NCBI GenBank assembly: GCA_018894075.1
Contig: JAHIEB010000043.1
Coordinates: 1 to 20,728, forward strand
Length of the DNA stretch: 20,728 nucleotides
Origin: Patescibacteria group bacterium
Lineage (GTDB): Bacteria; Patescibacteriota; Minisyncoccia; Minisyncoccales; Staskawiczbacteraceae
Reading direction: 5' to 3'
In this document: positions 1-6,268 of the stretch, piece by piece
Position numbering within the stretch: position 1 is the stretch's first letter
Layout: every line of letters begins with the position of its first letter
Made by a program: the position numbers and the translations under genes
Notes under the pieces: generated by a model
Told to the model about the DNA's origin: nothing
The model's database searches: none
The model's input: only the letters and a program-made list of their open reading frames with translations

Positions 1-484
1 CAAGAATAGTAAAGCTTTCTTTATCCCCTATTGCCAAGACATACTTTCCCTCATTGGCCTGGTTAAAAACAACTATCTTGTAATTGCCGGCAGAAAGGTC
101 TCTTTCAAACTCCGGACCTTGCATATAGTAGTCTCTGCCGAACTTTTCCCACATCTCCTTCCAGACCGTTGAATCCGCCGAAATTGTCGCAATTAAATTT
201 TCCCCGGTTTCTGAAACCTCGTAAACATTGGCTGAAAACCTGCCGTCAGGATTTGCAATCTTAGGAGTCAGAAGATTGAGATAAAGGTGAAAGCCGTCCG
301 GAGCATGGATAAAATATTCAGCCGGCACTCTTCTCAACTCCCCATAAAAGGTCTGGGATATTTCAGGGTCATAAACGATGGTATCATTTGAATCCGCAAT
401 CCTGGGCAAGTGTGCAAAAACAGGACTGGCAAAAAACAATCCTAGAAAAAGTAAAACTAATATCCTATTTAACTTCTTTGGCAT
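1..484 (-). CDS. Secreted or lipid-facing protein of unknown function, 3' end cut by window edge
   Basis: The frame opens at ATG 484 and runs off the left edge without a stop, giving about 161 visible residues. It begins MPKKLNRILVLLFLGLFFAS and continues PVFAHLPRI, a classic signal peptide: lysines, a leucine-rich core and a likely signal-peptidase cleavage after PVFA near residue 24. The rest is soluble and beta-rich in appearance, with many Tyr, Phe and Asp residues and no further membrane segment in the visible part. It overlaps the end of the preceding small membrane gene by about 20 bases, which suggests co-transcription with it and with the metallo-hydrolase. I do not recognise the family. 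The product is probably exported and may be longer than what is seen here. Confidence 0.75.
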   Translation of the reverse strand, partial: MPKKLNRILVLLFLGLFFASPVFAHLPRIADSNDTIVYDPEISQTFYGELRRVPAEYFIHAPDGFHLYLNLLTPKIANPDGRFSANVYEVSETGENLIATISADSTVWKEMWEKFGRDYYMQGPEFERDLSAGNYKIVVFNQANEGKYVLAIGDKESFTIL

Positions 485-668
485 CAACTTTTTTAACATC
501 ATTTTTCTTAAATAAAGAAATGATAAGCAGGGCAATGCCCATAGCAAGAACAACTAAAGCAAGAGTCCTTGTAATTAAAAGAAACAATTGAACAACCCAA
601 GTTAAAAGATAAACAACCAGCCCCAAGGGAATTAACAGCTCCCACTTTAATAGTTTTTGATAGTTCAT
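465..668 (-). CDS. Small two-helix membrane protein, unknown function
   Basis: This 67-residue protein starts at ATG 668, sharing an ATGA overlap with the stop of the metallo-hydrolase gene, and ends in TAG at 465 inside the start of the next gene. Residues about 10-33 (LLIPLGLVVYLLTWVVQLFL) and 36-53 (LALVVLAMGIALLIISLF) are strongly hydrophobic, so it should span the membrane twice with a short charged, lysine-rich tail (KKNDVKKVDAKEVK). No family is recognised. Translational coupling on both sides places it in a three-gene unit with a soluble hydrolase and a secreted protein. The role is unknown. The membrane location is a composition-based inference. Confidence 0.7.
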   Translation of the reverse strand: MNYQKLLKWELLIPLGLVVYLLTWVVQLFLLITRTLALVVLAMGIALLIISLFKKNDVKKVDAKEVK

Positions 669-1216
669 TTTGTTTTAAACATCCGGCCGTGGCCTGGTAT
701 TACCCAGTCAGCCAGCATTAATACTTTCTTCCTGCTTTTTACAAGCTCTTTCTCATTGTCTGCGTAAACATCTTGCACCGGCTCATTCTCTTTCCAGAAA
801 ACATCTCCGCACACAGCTACTATTCCTTCTTTGGTTTTTACCAGCAAAGTCAAGCTAGTTTTATCATGGCCCGGTGTCTTTATTATCTGTATGTCCTTGC
901 TAAATTCTTCCCTCCATTCACAAACCGTGTTCTTATCCCAAATGCCGAAATACTCAATCGTCTTTGCCTGCGGGAACATTCCTATGTTTCGAAAATGGTC
1001 CAGATGAGAATGAGTCAGGAAGACATAGGAAATATCTTTTAAAGACAGCTTTTCTCTTTGCAAAGCATCAATCAATATCTTCTGGTCTGTGAGCAGTCCA
1101 GGGTCGCATACGATGTTAGTGCCCTTATCCCTAATTAAAGTAATTGTTGGACAAGTCTGTTCAGAGCCCGCCTCGTTTGAGGTATATCCTGTAACTATAA
1201 CTTTGACTTCTGCCAT
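665..1216 (-). CDS. Metallo-beta-lactamase-fold hydrolase (MBLAC1-like)
   Basis: A 183-residue single-domain member of the metallo-beta-lactamase superfamily. The metal-binding signature THSHLDHF is at residues 68-75 (His69, His71, Asp73, His74). Further ligands follow in the family order: His in KTPGHDKTSL, Asp in VCGDVF and a last His in VIPGHGRM near the C-terminus. This is the full set for a two-metal site, so an active hydrolase is expected. The size and the PGHDKTS segment resemble the MBLAC1/glyoxalase-II-like group. The substrate cannot be told from sequence. It is the first gene of a unit with a small membrane protein (ATGA overlap). No Shine-Dalgarno is seen near ATG 1216, and a possible promoter ends 10 bases upstream. 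Confidence 0.88.
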   Translation of the reverse strand: MAEVKVIVTGYTSNEAGSEQTCPTITLIRDKGTNIVCDPGLLTDQKILIDALQREKLSLKDISYVFLTHSHLDHFRNIGMFPQAKTIEYFGIWDKNTVCEWREEFSKDIQIIKTPGHDKTSLTLLVKTKEGIVAVCGDVFWKENEPVQDVYADNEKELVKSRKKVLMLADWVIPGHGRMFKTK

Positions 1217-1508
1217 ATATTATTTAATTCTAACCCCTTTAAGCGGATTTACAATGACTGTGGAGAAACCCCCCTTGATTCCTTTTTTGGCAAATCATAC
1301 AATTAACTTAAGGAAGATAGGAGCCTCACTCTATCTCCCAAACGGAAAGCACCTTGACAACAAAATAATTGCCGCTCTTTCAGTGAATCTAAAAATATAA
1401 CACACGTCTTGTCTACTAAGGCTAAGCTCAAGACGCATAGTCTTTCAAACACAAAGCCCGAACCAGACAAACTTCTCTGCCAAATAAGGCACAACTCAAA
1501 AGCAGAGT
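1217..1508. other. 292-base gap with no convincing gene
   Basis: Open frames exist on both strands but read as low-quality protein with poor starts. A minus-strand TTG frame (1303-1512) overlaps the stop of the upstream gene by 4 bases, but its translation resembles no family and has no ribosome binding site. Visible structure includes a hairpin at about 1313-1339 with GATAG/CTATC arms and an imperfect direct repeat at 1417-1459 and 1500-1543. The promoter of the hydrolase unit probably lies at the low end. A plus-strand small RNA ending at the hairpin at 1537 is possible but unsupported by any recognised family. Confidence 0.5.
1227..1254 (-). promoter_or_regulatory. Possible promoter of the metallo-hydrolase unit
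   Basis: On the minus strand a TTGTAA box (1249-1254) is separated by 16 bases from TAGAAT (1227-1232). The ATG of the hydrolase follows only 10 bases after the -10 box, so the transcript would have almost no leader. The match to the sigma-70 consensus is moderate and the call rests on spacing and position. Confidence 0.35.
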
Positions 1509-1543
1509 TCAAGACTCACTCAAAGAACCGCAATACAAAGCCC
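1417..1543. repeat. Imperfect direct repeat, two units about 83 bases apart
   Basis: Unit one (1417-1459) carries TAAGGCTAAGCTCAAGAC at one end and ACAAAGCCC at the other. Unit two (1500-1543) carries AAGCAGAGTTCAAGAC and ACAAAGCCC in the same order and spacing. The inner bases differ. It may be a decayed tandem duplication at the end of the 128-residue gene, or chance similarity. Confidence 0.3.
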
Positions 1544-1895
1544 AATGGAAAATCCTGCGGGCTTTTTTCTTGTATAAAAAATCCCCGAGGCATTTCTGCA
1601 TCAAGGATGAAAGAACTATTATGTCGGCTGAAGCAATGTTTTCGAGCAGATGCTGTGCTGCATTTCTTGCCGGGATCAGGAGGCCGACAGACTGAAAGTC
1701 GTTCTTCCACGATGCGAAGGCTCCGGCAACCTTCTGGACGATTTCGCGCGGACAATAACAAATGCTGCCCGCCAGAGCTCCTAGGAGTCCTCCTGCCAGT
1801 ATGCAAAAAAGGCTCCTCTGGTCAAACAGCGCCATCGCCAGAACCACTCCGATTCCAGCTCCCATTGCTGCTGCTCTTACCACATCCTTTATCAT
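1509..1895 (-). CDS. Small membrane protein of unknown function with its own promoter
   Basis: A 128-residue frame starts at ATG 1895, with a good Shine-Dalgarno (AAGGAG) 8 bases before it. It ends in TGA at 1509. Residues about 7-25 (AAAMGAGIGVVLAMALFD) and 29-46 (LFCILAGGLLGALAGSICYC) look like two membrane helices rich in Gly and Ala. The remaining 80 residues are soluble and moderately basic, with KKKARR near the end. The gene stands alone: a terminator separates it from galU and a sigma-70-type promoter lies upstream. Its GC is higher than that of galU, suggesting a different origin. No family is recognised. The C-terminal codons lie in a hairpin that looks like a plus-strand terminator, so the true C-terminus is less certain. 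Confidence 0.62.
   Translation of the reverse strand: MIKDVVRAAAMGAGIGVVLAMALFDQRSLFCILAGGLLGALAGSICYCPREIVQKVAGAFASWKNDFQSVGLLIPARNAAQHLLENIASADIIVLSSLMQKCLGDFLYKKKARRIFHWALYCGSLSES
1537..1568 (+). terminator. Plus-strand terminator-like hairpin inside a minus-strand gene
   Basis: Arms AAAGCCC (1537-1543) and GGGCTTT (1559-1565) pair perfectly, with a possible inner GGA/TCC pairing, and six T follow on the plus strand (1563-1568). Read on the minus strand there is no T-run, so the signal is directional. It lies within the last codons of a minus-strand gene, and no plus-strand gene is seen upstream. Confidence 0.45.
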
Positions 1896-1959
1896 GCGAT
1901 TTCTCCTTATTAAGAAATAAAGGTACTTTCAGCCAAACACTCTGTTTAGCTATTACGCT

Positions 1960-1987
1960 ATCGTACAAGATGTTTCCACAAAGTCAA
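1960..1987 (-). promoter_or_regulatory. Promoter of the 128-residue membrane protein gene
   Basis: TTGACT (1982-1987) and TACGAT (1960-1965) on the minus strand are 16 bases apart, just after the galU terminator and about 65 bases before ATG 1895. The -35 box shares TTGACTTTG with the tRNA-Ile promoter. Confidence 0.55.
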
Positions 1988-1989
1988 CA

Positions 1990-2014
1990 ATCAAAAACGG
2001 CTCTTTTAGCCGTT
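1990..2014 (-). terminator. Intrinsic terminator after galU
   Basis: On the minus strand AACGGCT (2008-2014) and AGCCGTT (1996-2002) pair around a 5-base loop and are followed by T-rich sequence. The galU stop codon TAA overlaps the start of the hairpin. This closes the ftsZ-galU unit. Confidence 0.8.
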
Positions 2015-2882
2015 ATTTCAAATACTCTCTCAACTCCTTTCCATATCTAGGGTCTTTTAACGCATAGTGCAGGAAGCTCTTTAGCCACCTTCTCTTATCC
2101 CCGCACTCAAGCCACTCCCCTTTTACCTCGTATCCATAAATTATCTTTCCGTCTGAAAGCATTTTATCAAACACTTCAGCTAAAATAATCTCACCTTTTT
2201 TAGAAGGCTTTGCTTCTTTTAAATATGTAAAAACTTCGGGCGTTAAAATATACTTGCCCACGATAACCATATCAGAAGGCGCTTCTCCGGGGCCTGGTTT
2301 TTCAACAATCTTCTTAATCTTGTAAAGCCGGTTTGCTATCTTCTCATTTTTAACTACTCCGTAATATTTTAAATCTTCAACCGGTTTTTTCGCCAAGGCC
2401 AAAACAGGACAGGCACATGTTTTGAAAATCTCGCAAAGTTGTGCTATTGCCGGAGTGTCTGAATCAATCAAATCGTCCGAGAACAAGACAGCCACTGCCT
2501 CGTCATGAACGAATTTTGCGGCCTGCAGTACAGCGTGACCGTCTCCCTTGGGCTCTCTTTGAATTACAAACTGGATATTTAGTCCTTCAAATATGGCTTC
2601 AGAGTCTTTCAGCTCTTTTAATAGCTCCTCTTTTTTCCTTGAGGCGAGAACCTTCTCCATCTGCTTTGCTGGTTTGACAAAGCTCATTATCGCTTTCTGG
2701 CTTGGCGACACGACAAAAATGATGTCTGTAAGACCTGATTTCTTTGCCTCTTCAATAATGTATTGGATAAGGGGCTTATCTACCACAGGAATAAACTCCT
2801 TAGGCACGACCCTAGATAAAGGCAGAAACCTTGTCCCAAGGCCTGCTACTGTAATTATTGCTTTTTTAATTTCATTATTCAT
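2013..2882 (-). CDS. galU: UTP--glucose-1-phosphate uridylyltransferase
   Basis: This 289-residue protein makes UDP-glucose from UTP and glucose-1-phosphate in the cytoplasm, feeding envelope sugar polymers. It is a full-length nucleotidyltransferase of the GalU/RfbA type. The nucleotide-binding signature GLGTRFLPLSRVVPKE is at residues 14-29, followed by PVVDKPLIQYIIEEA. The mid-part has FSDDLID (metal and nucleotide binding), then VEKPGPGEAPSDMVIVGKYI and the C-terminal EWLECGDKRRWLKS, all typical of bacterial GalU. The start ATG overlaps the ftsZ stop (ATGA), so it is translationally coupled to ftsZ. A hairpin terminator follows directly. In other bacteria UDP-glucose level is linked to cell size, but here the pairing with ftsZ shows only co-expression. 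Confidence 0.95.
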   Translation of the reverse strand: MNNEIKKAIITVAGLGTRFLPLSRVVPKEFIPVVDKPLIQYIIEEAKKSGLTDIIFVVSPSQKAIMSFVKPAKQMEKVLASRKKEELLKELKDSEAIFEGLNIQFVIQREPKGDGHAVLQAAKFVHDEAVAVLFSDDLIDSDTPAIAQLCEIFKTCACPVLALAKKPVEDLKYYGVVKNEKIANRLYKIKKIVEKPGPGEAPSDMVIVGKYILTPEVFTYLKEAKPSKKGEIILAEVFDKMLSDGKIIYGYEVKGEWLECGDKRRWLKSFLHYALKDPRYGKELREYLK

Positions 2883-4147
2883 GCTTTATGTCTCATTTTT
2901 CTTAAAAAGGCCGGTATCTCCCACTCTTCTTCCTGCTTCAGCCTCTTATCCTCCTCTATCTCCTCTGCTTTTTTAACCTCCATGGCATTCCTCCTTATCA
3001 TATCTTTTTTTACAGCCTGGACTTCGCTAGAAACTGGAACAATTATGGGGATTGCTGTTTTAATAACAGGCGCGGATTTCCTTTTTACCCGCTTATGAGT
3101 TTTAACTTCTTTTACAACAACTTTTTGAGCCAAAGGAGGTTCGAAAGACGGCCCTGCAATTAATAAAGTGACTTTTACTTTGCTCTTTGATTTTAAATTC
3201 TTGGATATTCCAAAGATTATTCTTGCTTGCGGATTTAATTCTGAAATCTTTCTGCTAATTTTGTCTACCTCAACCATGCTCAAGGAATCAGAGGCAGAGA
3301 TATTAAAAAGCATCTTTTCAGCTTTGATATTGGAATTTAATAAAGGGTTGTTCATTATCTTTTCAGACAGCTCCTCTGCCCTGTTCTTACCAAAGGCCTC
3401 GGCAGTGTTTAAAAAAGCCATCATTCCCCTGCCCTTTAGAATTGTTTTAACATCAGCAAAATCAATGTTAATCACCCCTGGGTTGTATATCATATCAATT
3501 AAACTCTCCAAGGATTCGATCAAGTTCTTGTTCACCAAAGAAAATGCTTCTGTTATAGGGGTCTTTTCATCAACTATTTTAAATATCCTCTCGTTGGAGA
3601 TTGTAATTAGAGCGTTCAGCCCCTCCCTTAATTTATCAATTGACCTATGGGTAATACTGCTTTTCTTTGCCCCCTCAAATTTGAAAGGAAGCGTAAAAAC
3701 ACCCAAGATCACATTTCCAAGGCCCCTCCCTATTTCAGCAAAAACAGGAGCTGCCCCAGACCCCAATCCTCCGCCTAAGGAGGCCACAAGAATTACAATA
3801 TCCTGGCCGTCGAAAAGCTTGGAGATTCTCTCTCTTTCTTTTTCTGCCGCCTCTCTGCCCAGCTCCGGATTCATCCCTGTTCCTAATCCGTGGGTGACTT
3901 CTTCTCCAAAATAGAAATACTTAATTCCTGATTTTCTTTTAATAGCCCGGAAATCAGTATCCGCAATGACAAAACTGGCCTTTTCCAAAGACCTCCCTAT
4001 TTCAGAGACAATTGACCCGCCACCGCCCCCAATCCCAATTACTCGTATCTTGGGCCTGAAAACAGAGCTGAACGAATGGTCAAAAGAACCCATTTTCCTT
4101 TTAACAGGAGTCCTTTTCTTTTTTGCTTTCGTTTTCTTTTTAGCCAT
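2879..4147 (-). CDS. ftsZ: Cell division protein FtsZ, divergent
   Basis: A 422-residue tubulin-like GTPase that should assemble the division ring. Visible motifs: the N-terminal glycine loop VIGIGGGGGSIV (residues 36-47), the phosphate-binding signature loop GGGLGSG (125-131) in place of the usual GGGTGTG, PFKFEG (154-159), and the T7 synergy loop NIDFAD (227-232) with both acidic residues needed for GTP hydrolysis between subunits. The domain continues through KAEKMLFNISASDSLS and IIFGIS. After about residue 330 comes a basic then acidic linker. The protein ends in WEIPAFLRKMRHKA, the conserved tail that binds FtsA-type partners. The N-terminus has an unusual lysine-rich extension of about 30 residues. 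A possible promoter lies just upstream, and galU is coupled downstream. Confidence 0.93.
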   Translation of the reverse strand: MAKKKTKAKKKRTPVKRKMGSFDHSFSSVFRPKIRVIGIGGGGGSIVSEIGRSLEKASFVIADTDFRAIKRKSGIKYFYFGEEVTHGLGTGMNPELGREAAEKERERISKLFDGQDIVILVASLGGGLGSGAAPVFAEIGRGLGNVILGVFTLPFKFEGAKKSSITHRSIDKLREGLNALITISNERIFKIVDEKTPITEAFSLVNKNLIESLESLIDMIYNPGVINIDFADVKTILKGRGMMAFLNTAEAFGKNRAEELSEKIMNNPLLNSNIKAEKMLFNISASDSLSMVEVDKISRKISELNPQARIIFGISKNLKSKSKVKVTLLIAGPSFEPPLAQKVVVKEVKTHKRVKRKSAPVIKTAIPIIVPVSSEVQAVKKDMIRRNAMEVKKAEEIEEDKRLKQEEEWEIPAFLRKMRHKA

Positions 4148-4160
4148 GCTGTCTTTCTTT

Positions 4161-4188
4161 AGTGTACCCTTGGATTTAAAAAAAGCAA
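4161..4188 (-). promoter_or_regulatory. Possible ftsZ-galU promoter
   Basis: TTGCTT (4183-4188) and TACACT (4161-4166) on the minus strand are 16 bases apart. The -10 box ends 13 bases before ATG 4147, which would leave a leader of only about 6 bases. The -35 box lies in the T-rich tail of the pyrE terminator. Confidence 0.45.
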
Positions 4189-4219
4189 GAGAAAAACAAA
4201 ACCGCTGGAAACCAGCGGT
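4176..4219 (-). terminator. Strong intrinsic terminator after the pyr genes
   Basis: A perfect 8-base-pair stem (ACCGCTGG at 4201-4208 with CCAGCGGT at 4212-4219) has a 3-base loop. On the minus strand it is followed by TTTGTTTTTCTC and a further T-run. It separates pyrE from ftsZ. Confidence 0.88.
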
Positions 4220-4228
4220 ATTTCTGCA

Positions 4229-4924
4229 TTATGAAGTCCGGCCGACAAGCCGAGACCATTCCTTTTTCGGTTTTACCCGAAGAGAACCAGCAGCGCAGTA
4301 TGGGCAGTCGGACTGTTCCCATGCGCTGACAGGGTGATGAAGAAGAGAGATAACCTCACGGCTCCTTGTTTCGCCAGGTGCCGGCCTATAAACCAAGGTG
4401 GCGATAGGCGGAAGGATGCAGGCTTGAGCATGCGTTGCCAGAATTGCATCTCTCACTTTGTTGGCTGTTCCCTCTGTTGTAACCAATTCCTCAACCTGAA
4501 GAATTGGTCCTGAAGCCGGGAGATCGTCCTTGAAAACCATTCGCTTGGGGTCAGCAGGATCCTTCTCAGCAAACACATGAGGGAGATGGAGGTGCATTGC
4601 CACCATAAACGAAAAGGTAATTCCCGAATATGGCGAGCCGACAACGACATGGGGTCTCTCATATGTGCGCAGGACCCTGACCTGGTTTGCTAGCTGGCGG
4701 GCCAAAATGGCGCACAGATTCGGCCAGCACAATACTTTCCGGCAGTCAAAATATCCATTACTGCACTTGCCGGAGCTTAATTCTGCATGAAGTTTCTTGG
4801 GGTCAGGATCGCCCTGATAGACCCAGCCGGCATCCAAAACACGAAACCATTCCAGGATTTTTCCTCCAGAAAGGTCTGTGTGTGCATTGGGATCGAGGGG
4901 AATCAGTGCTTCTTTTCTTATCAT
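4229..4924 (-). CDS. pyrE: Orotate phosphoribosyltransferase-like enzyme with Cys-containing tail
   Basis: Expected reaction: orotate plus PRPP gives OMP, the step before PyrF. I chose ATG 4924 because GGGAGG lies 7 bases before it and it follows the pyrF stop by 1 base. A longer frame begins at 4972 inside pyrF. The 231-residue protein shows HAELSSGKCSNGYFD (substrate region near the N-terminus), VVVGSPYSGITFS, FAEKDPADPKRMVFKDDLP (flexible loop) and the PRPP-binding segment ILQVEELVTTEGT. In the usual enzyme that segment reads with Asp and TTGGS, so here Asp is replaced by Glu and one Gly by Glu. The tail has SDCPYCAAGS followed by a basic end. Base composition is GC-rich like pyrF. The assignment rests on motifs plus pyrF pairing. 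Another purine or pyrimidine phosphoribosyltransferase is less likely. Confidence 0.82.
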   Translation of the reverse strand: MIRKEALIPLDPNAHTDLSGGKILEWFRVLDAGWVYQGDPDPKKLHAELSSGKCSNGYFDCRKVLCWPNLCAILARQLANQVRVLRTYERPHVVVGSPYSGITFSFMVAMHLHLPHVFAEKDPADPKRMVFKDDLPASGPILQVEELVTTEGTANKVRDAILATHAQACILPPIATLVYRPAPGETRSREVISLLHHPVSAWEQSDCPYCAAGSLRVKPKKEWSRLVGRTS

Positions 4925-4925
4925 C

Positions 4926-5693
4926 TCACGCCCTCCCAGAGTCAGCGAGGCCCTGCTCGATTTCCGAGGCAATCAAACTGGTTGCCTTTAGCGGACCGCC
5001 AATCTCTTCGGGCGGACTGCTGATGGGCCGGCCACAGACAATGTAGTCAGCCCCAGCTGTAAAAGCCTGGCGCGGGGTCATAACCCGCTTTTGGTCGCCA
5101 GTTGCGGCCCATTCAGGCCGAATCCCTGGCGTGACAAGAAGCAGAGGGTTAAAACGGGGCTCATTTCGAATAACCGCCAGCTCCTGCGGAGAACAGATGA
5201 CCCCGGCTGCGCCTGCGTCCAGTATCATGTCGCAGAACTGCAGAACCTTTTGATTGGGTTCTGCCCCAAAAACCGAGCAACACTCGGTACTCGTCATTGA
5301 AGTCAGAACCGTCACCCCGAGAACCTTGCATGTTCCTCTGGTGTTGGTTACTGCATCAAGGAGAGCTCGCTGTCCAGCAGACGCATGGACATTGAGGAAC
5401 TTGCAGCCCAGGCGCGCAATAGCTACCGCAGCGCCGACAACAGTGTTCGGGATGTCAGCCAGCTTGCAGTCGACAAAAAACCTGCCTGCCTTGCTGATAA
5501 CCTCCCTCGCGAGGAGCAGGTGCTGCTGCGCCTGTTCTATCTCCAGAGTCATGAGATGGGCAGTCATAGCCCAGAAGAACTCCAGGCCGAATTTGAACAT
5601 GCCGACATGTCCTTTGAGCATGTCTACAAGGGCTTTCGCCCGTACAAGGTCGGTCGTATCAACTGGAAACACAATTCTCTCACACGCTTTCAA
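4926..5693 (-). CDS. pyrF: Orotidine-5'-phosphate decarboxylase
   Basis: Converts OMP to UMP, the last step of pyrimidine synthesis. The catalytic array is visible: Asp in VFPVDTTD, Lys in MFKFGLE and the D-x-K-x-x-D centre in FFVDCKLADIPNTV. The C-terminal phosphate-binding part reads VTPGIRPEWAATGDQKRVMTPRQA and GADYIVCGRPIS. I place the start at TTG 5693, because AAAGGAG lies 6 bases before it and the protein then begins MKACERIVFPVD, the usual family start (255 residues). A frame extended to GTG 5726 lacks a clear ribosome binding site. pyrE follows after 1 base. The gene is clearly richer in G and C than ftsZ or uppP, which suggests a separate history. Confidence 0.93.
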   Translation of the reverse strand: MKACERIVFPVDTTDLVRAKALVDMLKGHVGMFKFGLEFFWAMTAHLMTLEIEQAQQHLLLAREVISKAGRFFVDCKLADIPNTVVGAAVAIARLGCKFLNVHASAGQRALLDAVTNTRGTCKVLGVTVLTSMTSTECCSVFGAEPNQKVLQFCDMILDAGAAGVICSPQELAVIRNEPRFNPLLLVTPGIRPEWAATGDQKRVMTPRQAFTAGADYIVCGRPISSPPEEIGGPLKATSLIASEIEQGLADSGRA

Positions 5694-5777
5694 TTCAGTC
5701 TCCTTTAAGTTAGTGCCTATGGACACAGACCTAAACTAATAAACTCTTCTCCTTTCTTGTTAAGGTGCCTTTATCTG

Positions 5778-5805
5778 ATACTACACAAAAAAAGCAGGAA
5801 TGCAA
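5778..5805 (-). promoter_or_regulatory. Possible pyrF-pyrE promoter
   Basis: TTGCAT (5800-5805) and TAGTAT (5778-5783) on the minus strand are 16 bases apart, directly after the upstream terminator and about 85 bases before the pyrF start. The consensus match is modest. Confidence 0.35.
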
Positions 5806-5835
5806 ATAAAAGACCAGGGGAGTTTCCCTGGTCTT
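5800..5835 (-). terminator. Intrinsic terminator after the 121-residue gene
   Basis: A perfect 10-base-pair stem (AAGACCAGGG at 5810-5819 with CCCTGGTCTT at 5826-5835) has a 6-base loop. On the minus strand it is followed by TTATTTG. It lies about 31 bases after the stop of the unknown gene. Confidence 0.82.
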
Positions 5836-5865
5836 GCCATCAGCCTCCAGCCACAGCTGAAAGCG

Positions 5866-6231
5866 CTAGTTGTACTCGGCCGCTGCGCTTACCGCAATCA
5901 TCTCCGCAATGGGTTCAAAACGATCCATTATTTCGCAGATCCAGCTTGCAGGATATGCATGGTTTGCAAAAGCAAGTTTTGAACAAGCGCACAGAGATAT
6001 ACGGATTGCAGCAAGGATATCCTTGAGGGGCTGCCCGCTTGGAAAAGGATTTTCCCGTACTTGCTGAAAAAGGCATACTGCCTTTTCTATTCCTACTGCT
6101 CCAATAAGAGCCAACCCGATAACATTTGCTCGCACGTTGTCTCCCACATTAACCGCGCCGTCTACTTCCGGATCTTCGATTACCCTCTGGCAAGCCAAGC
6201 CGATTCTTATCAACTTTGCGAAGGAATTCAT
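5866..6231 (-). CDS. Unknown 121-residue protein next to tRNA-Ile
   Basis: A frame of 121 residues starts at ATG 6231 with GGGGACAG as a likely ribosome binding site, and is closed by a strong terminator. The protein is rich in Ala, Ile and Val, with segments NVIGLALIGAVGIEKAV (about residues 36-52) and IAEMIAVSAAAE at the end, and four cysteines. The hydrophobic stretches are broken by charged residues, so a helical soluble protein fits better than a membrane protein. No family is recognised. It begins 37 bases after tRNA-Ile and may be transcribed with it. Composition is GC-rich like pyrF and pyrE, so the three genes appear to form one foreign-looking block. Confidence 0.6.
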   Translation of the reverse strand: MNSFAKLIRIGLACQRVIEDPEVDGAVNVGDNVRANVIGLALIGAVGIEKAVCLFQQVRENPFPSGQPLKDILAAIRISLCACSKLAFANHAYPASWICEIMDRFEPIAEMIAVSAAAEYN

Positions 6232-6268
6232 AGCTGTCCCCTTTTTAGATTTGAAAGAACCAACACAG

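Noticed and set aside
1217..1508. tmRNA, 6S RNA or another known structured RNA in the gap
   Set aside because: No tRNA-like end, no tag frame and no familiar long stem could be recognised on either strand.
1303..1512. A minus-strand TTG frame overlapping the 128-residue gene stop by 4 bases
   Set aside because: TTG start without ribosome binding site and a translation that does not resemble a protein family. The 4-base overlap is probably chance.
1409..2050. A 213-codon open frame on the plus strand
   Set aside because: It runs antisense to the 128-residue gene, its promoter and the galU terminator. The translation is rich in Ser, Pro and Cys with no domain, and a terminator-like hairpin lies inside it.
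3168..3914. A 248-codon open frame on the plus strand
   Set aside because: It lies entirely antisense to ftsZ, whose motifs are unmistakable, so it is a shadow.
4925..4972. Longer pyrE start at 4972
   Set aside because: It would overlap pyrF by 47 bases and has no ribosome binding site. ATG 4924 has GGGAGG at good spacing.
4148..6268. Integrated element with attachment repeats next to tRNA-Ile
   Set aside because: The far end near 4150-4230 has no copy of the tRNA 3' end, and no integrase or mobility gene is present.
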